A stretch of DNA of 52,094 nucleotides from Hungatella sp. UBA5385 (GTDB taxonomy: Bacteria > Bacillota > Clostridia > Lachnospirales > Lachnospiraceae). The stretch covers positions 17,682 to 69,775 of the forward strand of contig DHOR01000026.1 in NCBI GenBank assembly GCA_002409995.1, written 5' to 3'. Under the pieces are notes generated by a model, which did not search any database, had not been told where the DNA came from, and saw nothing but the letters and a program-made list of their open reading frames with translations. Both the position numbers and the translations under genes were made by a program. Position 1 is the first letter of the stretch. Each line of letters opens with the position of its first letter. This document shows positions 43,293 to 52,068 of the stretch, one piece after another.

Positions 43293-43318
43293 AACTTGTA
43301 TGCTTCTTTATACAAGTT
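43293..43318 (-). promoter_or_regulatory. AraR-like operator at the second GH51 gene
   Basis: AACTTGTATG, 6-base spacer, TATACAAGTT; 9 of 10 arm positions pair. Same length and arms as the araA operator at 33685-33710. On the minus strand it begins at a TTGTAT that can serve as -35. The stretch 43319-43638 holds no gene; it is AT-rich, with a run of seven C at 43580-43586. Confidence 0.65.
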
Positions 43319-43638
43319 GTTTTTTGTTAATTTTCTATGAATTTCATGTTTTTGTATGATTTTTTCTAAAAACCAGAGATAATTCAAGAGCTTTCTCAAC
43401 TTTTCTTGCTTTACCATATTAGAAGAAAAGCCTTAAAAACATTAGAATCATTCCTGTTTTCTTATTCTTTTTTCACAACAGCAAAATGCAAACTAGGAAA
43501 ACGCACAAAGGAAACCCAAAAATAAATTAAAGTTTGTTAACACTTTTTAATCGAAATGGGTTATATTAATAATTGTAAACCCCCCCAATACATTATATAG
43601 TTTTTGCTACACCCCATAAGAAACGAAATACCTTCTCC

Positions 43639-43673
43639 GAAAAAAGACCAGCTACCCCGGCTGGTCTTTTTTC
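43639..43673. terminator. Terminator of the D,D-carboxypeptidase gene
   Basis: GAAAAAAGACCAGC pairs with GCTGGTCTTTTTTC around a 7-base loop; the stem ends in T-runs on both strands. Confidence 0.85.
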
Positions 43674-43719
43674 TTTGCTGTTATATAAATTTTAACTTTA
43701 TCTCTTTATCGCTTTACTA

Positions 43720-45171
43720 TTACTTCCCTCGTTTACGCTGTTCCAGAAGCCTGTTAAACGCTTCTTCATCACCAGACTCTTTCAAACGTCTTCTTCTCTC
43801 TTCTCTCCGTCTGGCAACTTCTTCTGCTTCTTTCTTTTTCCTTATGCTGATGAATGTTGCCAAAGCTCCGATTCCAATCACCGCAATAATTCCAACAATC
43901 AATAATGGACTTAAGCGAAATGCTTTCTTGTTTTGATTCTTATCTTTATCCTCATCAGGCTGCTGATCCCCTTCACCTGTCTCCGCATTTTCAGCGTTCT
44001 CTCCCTTGGCACCAGCTGCTGCCGGCATTTCCTTCAGCATCAGATAGGCAGTTCCAATCTTTCTCTCATTATAAGAATAGCTGATTAAGGCAATGGCCTC
44101 TTCTGGGTGATCAGCCGGGAGATCGGTTACCAAAGTTTTTTCTGCATCCGCAAATTCAGAGCTATCAGGAAGAGTGATTACTGCCTCAGGATCAATTTTA
44201 AGATCAGATGGCTGATAGGTGTTTCCTCCCACTTCCAGAGGTGTTTCTCCTGTGATATACTCAGTTTCATTTTCACTGATATTTAAATTCTTAAAATTAG
44301 CAAAACCAAATTTCAGCAGTTCTCTGCCGTCTAAAAAATACTGACCTTGACTTACTTCCAAATCAACAGATCTTTGACTTCCCTTTAATATAACAGAGAC
44401 TTGTTTTCTTCCATTATCCTCAGCATAGGTAACCAGAGTGTTGCCGGCTAATTTTAAAAAGCCTGTCTTTCCTGCCACAGCCGATGGATAGTAACAGCTC
44501 TCTGTACTTTTTAACATCTTGTGCTCATTCTCCAGAGTCCTACCTTCCGGGTTGTTCATAGTTGGAGGAATCTTATAGGATAAAGTGGAGCTGATCTCCA
44601 CCAGCTTTTCATTCTGAAAAGCAGCACAGGCGATTAACGCCATATCATAGGCAGTTACATTCTGGGTTTTCCCATTTAGACCTGACGGATTTTCAAAATG
44701 GCTCTTTGTACAGCCAAGTTCTGCAACCTTATCATTCATCATCTGAACAAAAGCTTCCTGTGTACCTGCAACATGCTCTGCCAGTGCATTGGCAATCTGA
44801 TTGTTGGAGCGCAGAAGAAGGGCATAGAGACAATCCTCGACGGAAAGCTTATCACCGGCCTCCAGGCTTAACCAGTTTCCGCTGTCAGGTTCTACGTTGT
44901 TCATAGCACTTTCAGAAATAGTTATCACATCATCCAGGTTACTGTTCTCCAACACTAATAGTGCCGTTAATATCTTGGTAATACTGGCGGGCGGATAAGG
45001 CTCATGGATTTTCTGACCAAATAAAACTGTTCCGGAATCAACATCCATAACAATTCCCGCCTCTGCTTCAGCCCATGTATCTGTCGGCCAATCCGGTTTT
45101 GCAAACACCGTCATGAGAAATAATTGACTGATCAGCAAGCAGCTTAATACTGTTTTTATCGTTCGTTTCAC
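43720..45171 (-). CDS. D-alanyl-D-alanine carboxypeptidase (PBP5/DacA family)
   Basis: A 483-aa low-molecular-weight PBP that trims the terminal D-Ala from peptidoglycan stem peptides. It has a signal peptide (about residues 1-24, ending FAKP). The motifs are SITK (SxxK, near 64), SNN (SxN, near 122) and KTG in AVAGKTGF near 230. A PBP5 C-terminal domain, an acidic linker (about 395-415), a membrane helix (LLIVGIIAVIGIGALATFI) and a very basic tail complete it. The extra membrane helix replaces the amphipathic anchor of E. coli PBP5. A promoter TTGTAT-17-TATAAT precedes it. Confidence 0.92.
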   Translation of the reverse strand: MKRTIKTVLSCLLISQLFLMTVFAKPDWPTDTWAEAEAGIVMDVDSGTVLFGQKIHEPYPPASITKILTALLVLENSNLDDVITISESAMNNVEPDSGNWLSLEAGDKLSVEDCLYALLLRSNNQIANALAEHVAGTQEAFVQMMNDKVAELGCTKSHFENPSGLNGKTQNVTAYDMALIACAAFQNEKLVEISSTLSYKIPPTMNNPEGRTLENEHKMLKSTESCYYPSAVAGKTGFLKLAGNTLVTYAEDNGRKQVSVILKGSQRSVDLEVSQGQYFLDGRELLKFGFANFKNLNISENETEYITGETPLEVGGNTYQPSDLKIDPEAVITLPDSSEFADAEKTLVTDLPADHPEEAIALISYSYNERKIGTAYLMLKEMPAAAGAKGENAENAETGEGDQQPDEDKDKNQNKKAFRLSPLLIVGIIAVIGIGALATFISIRKKKEAEEVARRREERRRRLKESGDEEAFNRLLEQRKRGK

Positions 45172-45241
45172 TTATGAATCCCCCTGGGTGCAGAATTGTA
45201 TTTTTACAGTTTCAGATAGACTCTAAAACAGTCCGTTTCTT

Positions 45242-45270
45242 ATTATATCAAAAATCCCGCTGCCATACAA
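45242..45270 (-). promoter_or_regulatory. Sigma-A promoter of the D,D-carboxypeptidase gene
   Basis: On the minus strand TTGTAT (45270-45265), 17-bp spacer, TATAAT (45247-45242). Confidence 0.65.
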
Positions 45271-45290
45271 TTGTAAAATACTTACGTTTC

Positions 45291-46181
45291 TTACCGTTCT
45301 CCCAATTCCTTCAGCTTAGCAAGGATATGCTCTTGATCAGCATAAAAATCAACAGGCACACTTCCCGGCATTCCAAAACCAAGACTGGAATGCTCCTCTT
45401 CTATCCTTACACTAATCCAGCCCTGATTGCTTTTAAAAAAAGGATCTTCCAGAGCCTTAGTTATGATTGCTGCCAAATCAGCAGAATACTCCTCTAAATT
45501 ATCATCATTATCAATATGAATTTCCATGTTTCCTTCGTAATAATCATCCATTTCATAATTCCAGCTAAGCTGATGTTCCTTGCAATAATCCAGAACTATG
45601 CCGCTTGTCAATTTATACTGGAAATCGCTTGTCACTCCATCTCTGTTATAAAAATAAATTCTAACAGCCAGATCAGGATACCCTTCCGGGATATAGCGGT
45701 TAATCCCATCCCCCTGATCCTCTGCCAACGTAAACTGCATCTGATAGGTGGACTGAAGAATATGAATATCATGTTCTGGATCCCATTGAAAAGGTCTCAT
45801 GAAAAAAATCGCTTTCGGTTCTGCATAGGAACGAGTGGAGGCTTGCAGAAAGTTACCTTGTACAAGTTCTAAGTACCCGCATCGCATCCCCCTCTCTTCA
45901 GGAACATAAAAAAACAGGAGAAAAAGCAGCATGTTAAACAGCACAGCAACACCATAGAATGTCATGCAAATTACCCACCACACTCTCCTTCTTTTAAACA
46001 AACTGTTTAACCAATTTCCAAGTAATATCGCAGGAAATAAATAGAATATCACTTGAACCAAACGTATAACAACCGGACGATAAACCACATGAAATAGACC
46101 GGCAATTTTACCTATTATCAGAAACGAAAGCAACAGGAAGCCATATAAAAGCCACCATCTTTTTAATGACATTTTCTTCAT
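45291..46181 (-). CDS. Membrane-anchored protein of unknown function
   Basis: A 296-aa protein with three hydrophobic segments in the first 95 residues (WWLLYGFLLLSFLIIG; VIFYLFPAILLGNWL; MTFYGVAVLFNMLLFLLFF) and a soluble C-terminal domain of about 200 residues rich in Asp, Tyr and Phe. No domain is recognised. It starts 22 bp after the PBP gene, so the two are probably co-transcribed, and a role at the cell envelope is possible. Confidence 0.7.
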   Translation of the reverse strand: MKKMSLKRWWLLYGFLLLSFLIIGKIAGLFHVVYRPVVIRLVQVIFYLFPAILLGNWLNSLFKRRRVWWVICMTFYGVAVLFNMLLFLLFFYVPEERGMRCGYLELVQGNFLQASTRSYAEPKAIFFMRPFQWDPEHDIHILQSTYQMQFTLAEDQGDGINRYIPEGYPDLAVRIYFYNRDGVTSDFQYKLTSGIVLDYCKEHQLSWNYEMDDYYEGNMEIHIDNDDNLEEYSADLAAIITKALEDPFFKSNQGWISVRIEEEHSSLGFGMPGSVPVDFYADQEHILAKLKELGER

Positions 46182-46203
46182 TAGTAATTACCTTACCTTC
46201 ATA

Positions 46204-48327
46204 TCAGTTTAATGGAATATACTGATCCAGCACTGCCTTATCCTTCCTAACCACATACCCACTTCCACCAATTTCCTTCACATCCTCCACCATAGAAACC
46301 AGAAGCACTGGCTTTTCAATCGCCGAATCTGTGGTGTACACAGCAAACCACCCAAGCTCCGTACCGCTGGTATCCCCTTTAGAGGCTTTGATCTCTGCTG
46401 TACCTGTCTTTCCTGCAAGAGTGATATCCTCTCTCCTTGCAGCCCGCCCTGTTCCATGCTCTGTATTAACAACTTTCACAAGCGCTGTATTAATCCGATC
46501 TGCAATATCAGAGGAAAATGCCTGAGTAATCCAGATTTCCGGTTCCTGATTTTCCTTGTACTTAAGATATGGTTTAATTACATTTCCTCCATTAGGAAAC
46601 ACGGTATATAGTGAAGCCAGATGAATAGGATTGGTCAAAACCTGTCCTTGTCCATAACCGCTGTCTGCCAGCTGAATCTCTGACTCTATCTTCTCCGCAT
46701 TGGAATACTGGGATTCTGCCACTGCGATTTCAAATGGCAGTTCTTCATTAAATCCCAATTGATCCAGCCCTTTCATAAATCCTTCATAACCAATTCCCAA
46801 AGCTGCCTTTGCAAAATAGATATTATCAGAATAAATAAATGCGTTCTCCATTGTAACAGGGCTGTAGTCGTGAAGAGTCGTCACCTTATAATTCCCCCAG
46901 CTCTCATCCTTTTTCCAGCTCAGCCCCTCACTTCCCAAGTCCTGATCAGGATCAAGTGTCCCTGCTGCAAGAGCAAGTGCTCCGGTAATGGGCTTAAAAG
47001 ATGATCCCGGCGCAAATCTCTGGCGGAAACGGTTAAACATAGGTTTTCTCTCATCTTCATTTAAAGAGGACCACATTACCTCCGACATCCCAAGTATAAA
47101 ATCATTATCATCATAAGAAGGTGTGCTCACAAGCGCCAGCACCTCACCTGTATAGGGATTCATGGCAACTGTACAGCTTTTATCCTCTGCAAATTCATTA
47201 TAAATCATTGACTGCAGTTCACTGTCTATAGTTAACATAACATCCTCTCCATCAACCTTAACCTTCACTGCTACATTTTCCTTTATAGAGCCGGTGGGAT
47301 CAATAATAGAAATACGATATCCATTCGTTCCCTTCAGCTCCTTTTCATACAGAGTTTCCATACCGCTTCTTCCAATGACACTGTCACTTAGATAATCCTC
47401 TCCGGCATGTTTTTCCAAATCCTCCGCAGTAACGGTCTGAACATAACCTATGAGATGAGCAGCTGCTGCACCCATAGGATAGGAACGGACCTCTGCAGTC
47501 CCAATCATAACTCCCGGTATGGTAAGCAGCTGATCCTGAAATGCCTTATTCTGCAGATTCTCTTCCCTTGGCTCCACAGAATTAAGATTCAGCTCATCTA
47601 CCTTTTTAATGGTTTTTAAAGGGACAAAGGAATCCTCCCTGACCCATTTAGCAGAAAGCTTTTTGTCTATGGATTCCCTGGAAATCCCCAGAAGTTCAGC
47701 CAGCTTAGAGAGATTTTCATCACTGTTTTCTCCTAATTTTCCAGGTACCAGACCAACAGAAGCAGCTTCTCCCCGTCCAGCCAGCATTTTCCCGTTTCTG
47801 TCATAGATCTGGCCTCTTACTGCCTTATCTGTGGAAACGCGGACCTTGTCCTCTTTCCCAAGATTGGGGAAAATCAACCTGTCATTCCATATAAGCTTGT
47901 ATTCCTTACTCTTCTCCAGCTCGATCAACAGCAATTCTGCCTCATTGGGAAATGTAATATTCCCGGCTAAAGTATTGAGACTCATCTCATAATCTATGAC
48001 TGTATTCCCTTCCTCCGGTTCCGTAATTTTCCGAATCTCTATGGCAATATCAGACGCTTCAATTCCTTTGTATATATTTTCATGTCTTGTAATAAAATCC
48101 TCTTCATTGATGCTCAGCTGACTATCTTCAGCCAGCATGGCATACATTTCACTATAATCTCCTGAAGCCAGAGATTTCATGTAATCCTGCAGCACTTCAT
48201 CCGGACTTTTTACCGGAAGAACCGGTTTCTTTAAGATTACAAGCAGTAAAAAAGCCAATAATGCCCCAATGATCACAACAGATATGGATGTAATGGCAAT
48301 TACCTTTCCTTTATTTCTACGTCTCAT
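46204..48327 (-). CDS. Class B penicillin-binding protein with MecA_N domain
   Basis: A 707-aa transpeptidase anchored by one N-terminal helix (about 9-32). Residues about 38-150 form an NTF2-like MecA_N domain (PDEVLQDYMKSLASGDYSEM), followed by a PBP dimerisation domain (RGQIYDRNGKMLAGRG) and the transpeptidase with SSFK in FAPGSSFKPITG, SDN in YSDNIYF and KTG in LAGKTGTAE. The architecture is that of PBP2a of Staphylococcus and PBP3 of Bacillus, forms with low beta-lactam affinity. AAGGAGG precedes the ATG. Confidence 0.92.
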   Translation of the reverse strand: MRRRNKGKVIAITSISVVIIGALLAFLLLVILKKPVLPVKSPDEVLQDYMKSLASGDYSEMYAMLAEDSQLSINEEDFITRHENIYKGIEASDIAIEIRKITEPEEGNTVIDYEMSLNTLAGNITFPNEAELLLIELEKSKEYKLIWNDRLIFPNLGKEDKVRVSTDKAVRGQIYDRNGKMLAGRGEAASVGLVPGKLGENSDENLSKLAELLGISRESIDKKLSAKWVREDSFVPLKTIKKVDELNLNSVEPREENLQNKAFQDQLLTIPGVMIGTAEVRSYPMGAAAAHLIGYVQTVTAEDLEKHAGEDYLSDSVIGRSGMETLYEKELKGTNGYRISIIDPTGSIKENVAVKVKVDGEDVMLTIDSELQSMIYNEFAEDKSCTVAMNPYTGEVLALVSTPSYDDNDFILGMSEVMWSSLNEDERKPMFNRFRQRFAPGSSFKPITGALALAAGTLDPDQDLGSEGLSWKKDESWGNYKVTTLHDYSPVTMENAFIYSDNIYFAKAALGIGYEGFMKGLDQLGFNEELPFEIAVAESQYSNAEKIESEIQLADSGYGQGQVLTNPIHLASLYTVFPNGGNVIKPYLKYKENQEPEIWITQAFSSDIADRINTALVKVVNTEHGTGRAARREDITLAGKTGTAEIKASKGDTSGTELGWFAVYTTDSAIEKPVLLVSMVEDVKEIGGSGYVVRKDKAVLDQYIPLN

Positions 48328-48353
48328 TTAAAGCCTCCTTTCTCTAATTGAGT

Positions 48354-48402
48354 CAAAAATACCCAAGACCTATGCAAATTTATCATCTGCATAGGTCTTG
48401 GG
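48354..48402 (-). terminator. Terminator of rny
   Basis: Perfect 15-bp stem CCCAAGACCTATGCA (48362-48376) with TGCATAGGTCTTGGG (48388-48402). On the minus strand ATTTTTGAC follows. Confidence 0.85.
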
Positions 48403-48426
48403 CATTTATTATCTTATGAAAGAATA

Positions 48427-49986
48427 CTATTTTGCATAGTCTGTAACTCTGGATTCCCTGATAACGTTAACCTTAATCTGTCCCGGATACTCAAGTGATT
48501 CTTCAATCTTCTTTGATATATCTCGTGCAAGTAATACCATGGTGTCATCGTTTATCTGATCCGGAACTACCATAATCCGAACTTCGCGTCCTGCCTGAAT
48601 GGCAAAGGACTTATCAACTCCCTTAAAGGAATTGGTAATATCTTCTAATTGTTTTAATCTGTTTGTATATGTCTCCAGAGTCTCTCTTCTGGCACCTGGT
48701 CTGGCAGCAGAAATGGTGTCTGCAGCCTGTACAACACAGGCAATAAGACTCTGTGGTTCAACGTCGCCATGATGGGATTCAATGGTATTCAGCACAATCG
48801 CTGATTCCTTATACTTTTTACAAAGATCCACACCCAATTGGATATGGGAACCTTCCATCTCGTGGTCAACGGCTTTACCAATGTCATGTAATAACCCAGC
48901 ACGTTTCGCCATACGAATATCAAGGCCAATCTCACCGGCTAATAAACCGGATAGCTGAGCTACTTCCATAGAATGCTTTAATGCATTCTGTCCGTAGCTT
49001 GTCCTGTATTTTAACTTTCCAAGCAATCGGATTAATTCAGGATGAAGCCCATGAATGCCTACCTCTAATGCTGCAGCTTCTCCTTCTTCACGCATATTGG
49101 TTTCAACTTCCTTCTGCGCTTTTTCAACCATCTCTTCAATTCTGGCAGGATGGATTCTGCCATCCACAATCAGTCGTTCCAGAGCAATTCTGGCAACTTC
49201 CCTGCGGACCGGATCAAAACCGGATAATACTACTGCTTCCGGGGTATCATCAATAATAAGTTCTACACCTGTCAGCGTTTCTAATGTACGGATATTACGA
49301 CCTTCTCTTCCGATGATTCGACCTTTCATCTCATCATTGGGAAGCTGTACAACAGAAACAGTTGTTTCTGCCACATGATCTGCCGCACATCTCTGAATAG
49401 CGGTTACCACATACTCCCTGGCCTTTTTATCGGCCTCTTCTTTTGCTTTGTTATCAAGTTCCTTAATTAATTTTGCAGTGTCATGCTTTACATCGTCTTC
49501 AACAGATTTTAAAAGATATTCTTTTGCTTGTTCGGAGGTAAGACCGGAAATTTTCTCCAGTTCCTGTATCCCTTTTTCATAGAGAGATTCAACTTCAGTG
49601 TTTCTCTTAGTCAGGGCTTCCTCTCTAGCAGCCAGACCTGCTTCCTTTTTTTCCATAGTCTCAGACTTTTTGTCTAAGTTTTCTTCCTTACTTAATACTC
49701 GTCTCTCATAACGTTGAAGCTCAGCTCTTCTTTCCCTGGTTTCTTTTTCCAGTTCATTCTTAGTCCGAATGGACTCCTCTTTTGCCTCAAGGAGAGCCTC
49801 ACGCTTCTTTGTCTCAGCGGTCTTTAATGCTTCATCTATTATTTCCCGGGACTTTTCTTCTGCAGTGCCAATCTTGCTTTCGTATGTCTTCTTACGATAG
49901 GCAGTAGCAGTGGACCAGGCAATAAATGCAACTACAATTGATGCAACAATTGCAATCAACGCAGCCGTGAATATTGATACTGACAC
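48427..49986 (-). CDS. rny: Ribonuclease Y
   Basis: A 519-aa membrane-tethered endoribonuclease that starts mRNA decay. One N-terminal helix (about 5-28), a long coiled coil (about 35-190), a KH domain (GRIIGREGRNIRTLE near 225) and an HD domain (LLHDIGKAVDHE near 365) are all visible. The length is standard. The neighbouring recX and recA genes give the usual clostridial order. Confidence 0.96.
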   Translation of the reverse strand: MSVSIFTAALIAIVASIVVAFIAWSTATAYRKKTYESKIGTAEEKSREIIDEALKTAETKKREALLEAKEESIRTKNELEKETRERRAELQRYERRVLSKEENLDKKSETMEKKEAGLAAREEALTKRNTEVESLYEKGIQELEKISGLTSEQAKEYLLKSVEDDVKHDTAKLIKELDNKAKEEADKKAREYVVTAIQRCAADHVAETTVSVVQLPNDEMKGRIIGREGRNIRTLETLTGVELIIDDTPEAVVLSGFDPVRREVARIALERLIVDGRIHPARIEEMVEKAQKEVETNMREEGEAAALEVGIHGLHPELIRLLGKLKYRTSYGQNALKHSMEVAQLSGLLAGEIGLDIRMAKRAGLLHDIGKAVDHEMEGSHIQLGVDLCKKYKESAIVLNTIESHHGDVEPQSLIACVVQAADTISAARPGARRETLETYTNRLKQLEDITNSFKGVDKSFAIQAGREVRIMVVPDQINDDTMVLLARDISKKIEESLEYPGQIKVNVIRESRVTDYAK

Positions 49987-50105
49987 AGGAGCACCTCCTT
50001 ATTAAATTTTCATTGTACAACAATACAACATCCCAATTTTAAACTGTTTTGGACATTATGTCAAGCATTTCACTATTGTTTCCAGCACTCTTCTATACAA
50101 TTTTC

Positions 50106-50720
50106 CTATTGACAGTTATCATCGTAAATGCTTCCAAGTACACGGTTTATGACCTCATAAGAAAATCCTTTTCTGCCTAAAGCAGCCACTGCTTTCTGTC
50201 GTTGCTTCTGATCCATGTTCTGAGGATCAAGACGTTTCTTTCTGATATAATTCCTGATCTGCTCTTCTTCATCAATAGGATTCTCCTCCAGAATCTCTGC
50301 TATAAGCTCTTTGGGTAACCCCTTCTGCTGCAGTTCAAACTGAATCTGTCTTCTGCTCTTTCTTGCAGAATGATACTCCACATATCTGCGTCCATAGGAT
50401 TCATCATCAATAAATCTGTGCTTCTTTAAGAATTCTATTGCCTGGTCAATTGCCTCCTGAGGATAATAGCCCTCTTTTAGTTTCTTCCGCAGTTCCTGCT
50501 CTGTTTTATCGGAAGACTTTAAGAGATACAGCACCCGCTCTCTTGCCCTTTTAAACAGAATTTCTTCCAGAATCTCACGGTAAGTCTCATCAGAAAGTTC
50601 ACTATCTTCTTCAATTCCATATTTTCTAATTTCACCTCTATAAAGAGCAAGAGCAAAGTCTTCATCAAGAACGACCTTACTCCTGCGCTTATCCAGAGGC
50701 ACAATCTCAGTTACTGTCAT
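50106..50720 (-). CDS. recX: Regulatory protein RecX
   Basis: A 204-aa, all-helical protein that modulates RecA filaments. Three-helix repeats are visible (KSSDKTEQELRKKLKEGYYP; SRRQIQFELQQKGLPKE; QRQKAVAALGRKGFSYEVI). It follows recA by 34 bp and is probably in the same LexA-controlled transcript. Confidence 0.93.
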   Translation of the reverse strand: MTVTEIVPLDKRRSKVVLDEDFALALYRGEIRKYGIEEDSELSDETYREILEEILFKRARERVLYLLKSSDKTEQELRKKLKEGYYPQEAIDQAIEFLKKHRFIDDESYGRRYVEYHSARKSRRQIQFELQQKGLPKELIAEILEENPIDEEEQIRNYIRKKRLDPQNMDQKQRQKAVAALGRKGFSYEVINRVLGSIYDDNCQ

Positions 50721-50754
50721 AAATGCCCCTTACTATTTAATTTTATAATTCTGA

Positions 50755-51840
50755 TTACTTCTGGTCGCCCTCAGGTTTCACTCTCTTGCTTTCCTTCTCA
50801 GGTTTCTCAGGTTTATCAGGTTTCTCTGCCGGAGCTTCTCCCTCTGTATGAAGGCCATACTTCGTACGAACCTTATTCTCTATCTCCATACATATAGCCG
50901 GATTATCCTGAAGGTAAATCTTGGCATTCTCACGTCCCTGACCGATCTTCACACCGCCGTAAGCAAACCATGCACCACTCTTCTCAACAATGTCTTCCTT
51001 CACTGCCAGATCCAGAACATCTCCTTCTTTGGAAATTCCTCTGCCGAACATAATATCAAACTCTGCTTCCTTAAAAGGAGGAGCAATCTTATTCTTTACA
51101 ACCTTAACGCGGCAACGGTTACCAACCATCTCACCAGCCTGCTTCAGAGTCTCTATTCTACGGATGTCCAGACGAACAGAGGCATAGAACTTAAGTGCAC
51201 GTCCGCCGGTGGTTGTCTCAGGGCTTCCGAACATAACGCCTACCTTCTCACGAAGCTGGTTAATAAAGAGAACGGTACAATTAGACTTACTGATAACAGC
51301 AGTCAGCTTTCTCAGTGCCTGTGACATAAGACGTGCCTGAAGTCCCACATGGGAATCTCCCATATCGCCTTCAATCTCTGCCTTAGGTACTAAAGCTGCA
51401 ACAGAGTCCACAATAACAATATCAACAGCGCCGGAGCGAACCATAGTCTCTGTAATCTCCAGACCCTGCTCTCCGTTATCCGGCTGGGAAATATAAAGGT
51501 TATCAATATCTACGCCGATCTTCTTAGCATATACAGGGTCAAGAGCATGCTCTGCATCAATAAAGCCTGCAATACCACCTCTCTTCTGTACCTCCGCTAC
51601 CATATGTAAAGCAACCGTTGTCTTACCACTTGACTCAGGTCCGTATATCTCAATCACTCTTCCCTTGGGAATTCCGCCCAGTCCCAGAGCAATGTCAAGG
51701 CTTAAAGCACCAGTAGGAACAGTCTCTACATTCATATTAGTTCCAGAATCTCCCAGCTTCATTACGGAACCTTTTCCATATGCCTTCTCTATCTGGGTCA
51801 GGGCTGCGTCTAATGCTTTTAATTTATCATCTCTGTTCAT
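50755..51840 (-). CDS. recA: Recombinase RecA
   Basis: A 361-aa recombinase. Walker A GPESSGKTTVALH, the DNA-binding loops, and KLGDSGTNMNVETVPTGAL near 35-53 are all as expected. The C-terminal tail is a low-complexity Pro/Lys/Glu run (about 340-361). The ATG at 51840 has GGAGG 5 bases upstream; the in-frame TTG at 51861 lies upstream of that RBS. A LexA box at 51855-51868 and a consensus promoter precede it. Confidence 0.98.
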   Translation of the reverse strand: MNRDDKLKALDAALTQIEKAYGKGSVMKLGDSGTNMNVETVPTGALSLDIALGLGGIPKGRVIEIYGPESSGKTTVALHMVAEVQKRGGIAGFIDAEHALDPVYAKKIGVDIDNLYISQPDNGEQGLEITETMVRSGAVDIVIVDSVAALVPKAEIEGDMGDSHVGLQARLMSQALRKLTAVISKSNCTVLFINQLREKVGVMFGSPETTTGGRALKFYASVRLDIRRIETLKQAGEMVGNRCRVKVVKNKIAPPFKEAEFDIMFGRGISKEGDVLDLAVKEDIVEKSGAWFAYGGVKIGQGRENAKIYLQDNPAICMEIENKVRTKYGLHTEGEAPAEKPDKPEKPEKESKRVKPEGDQK

Positions 51841-51854
51841 GTTATCCTCCAATG

Positions 51855-51868
51855 CGAACAAATGTTCT
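51855..51868 (-). promoter_or_regulatory. LexA (DinR) box of recA
   Basis: CGAACAAATGTTCT, matching the Gram-positive CGAAC-N4-GTTCG-type box at all essential bases. It lies between the promoter and the ATG. Confidence 0.8.
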
Positions 51869-51881
51869 TTTCCTGATTAAT

Positions 51882-51910
51882 ATCATAGTATACTTGCGCT
51901 GAAATGTCAA
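51882..51910 (-). promoter_or_regulatory. Sigma-A promoter of recA
   Basis: On the minus strand TTGACA (51910-51905), 17-bp spacer, TATGAT (51887-51882). Confidence 0.7.
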
Positions 51911-52068
51911 CTCTATTTTACTTAAAAACCCTCAATTCCCATCACTCTCCCCTGTCTCTTAAGTAACTCAATCATCTTCTCTCTGGAAACTCGGCGATAT
52001 GCCATGAAATATATAGAAAGTACAAGATTAACTATACCATAAGTTTTTTATGGTTTCAATGGATAAAT

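Noticed and set aside
43580..43586. Run of seven C as a phase-variation tract
   Set aside because: It is intergenic, short, and not placed in a coding frame or between promoter boxes.
43604..43936. A 110-codon plus-strand frame opposite the carboxypeptidase gene end
   Set aside because: It is antisense to the clear C terminus of the PBP5-type gene, crosses the terminator, and has low-complexity Ser/Leu composition.
51922..52005. A 27-codon minus-strand frame (MAYRRVSREKMIELLKR and on) near the window end
   Set aside because: The composition looks coding, but there is no RBS and it is too short and too near the window edge to support; possibly a remnant.
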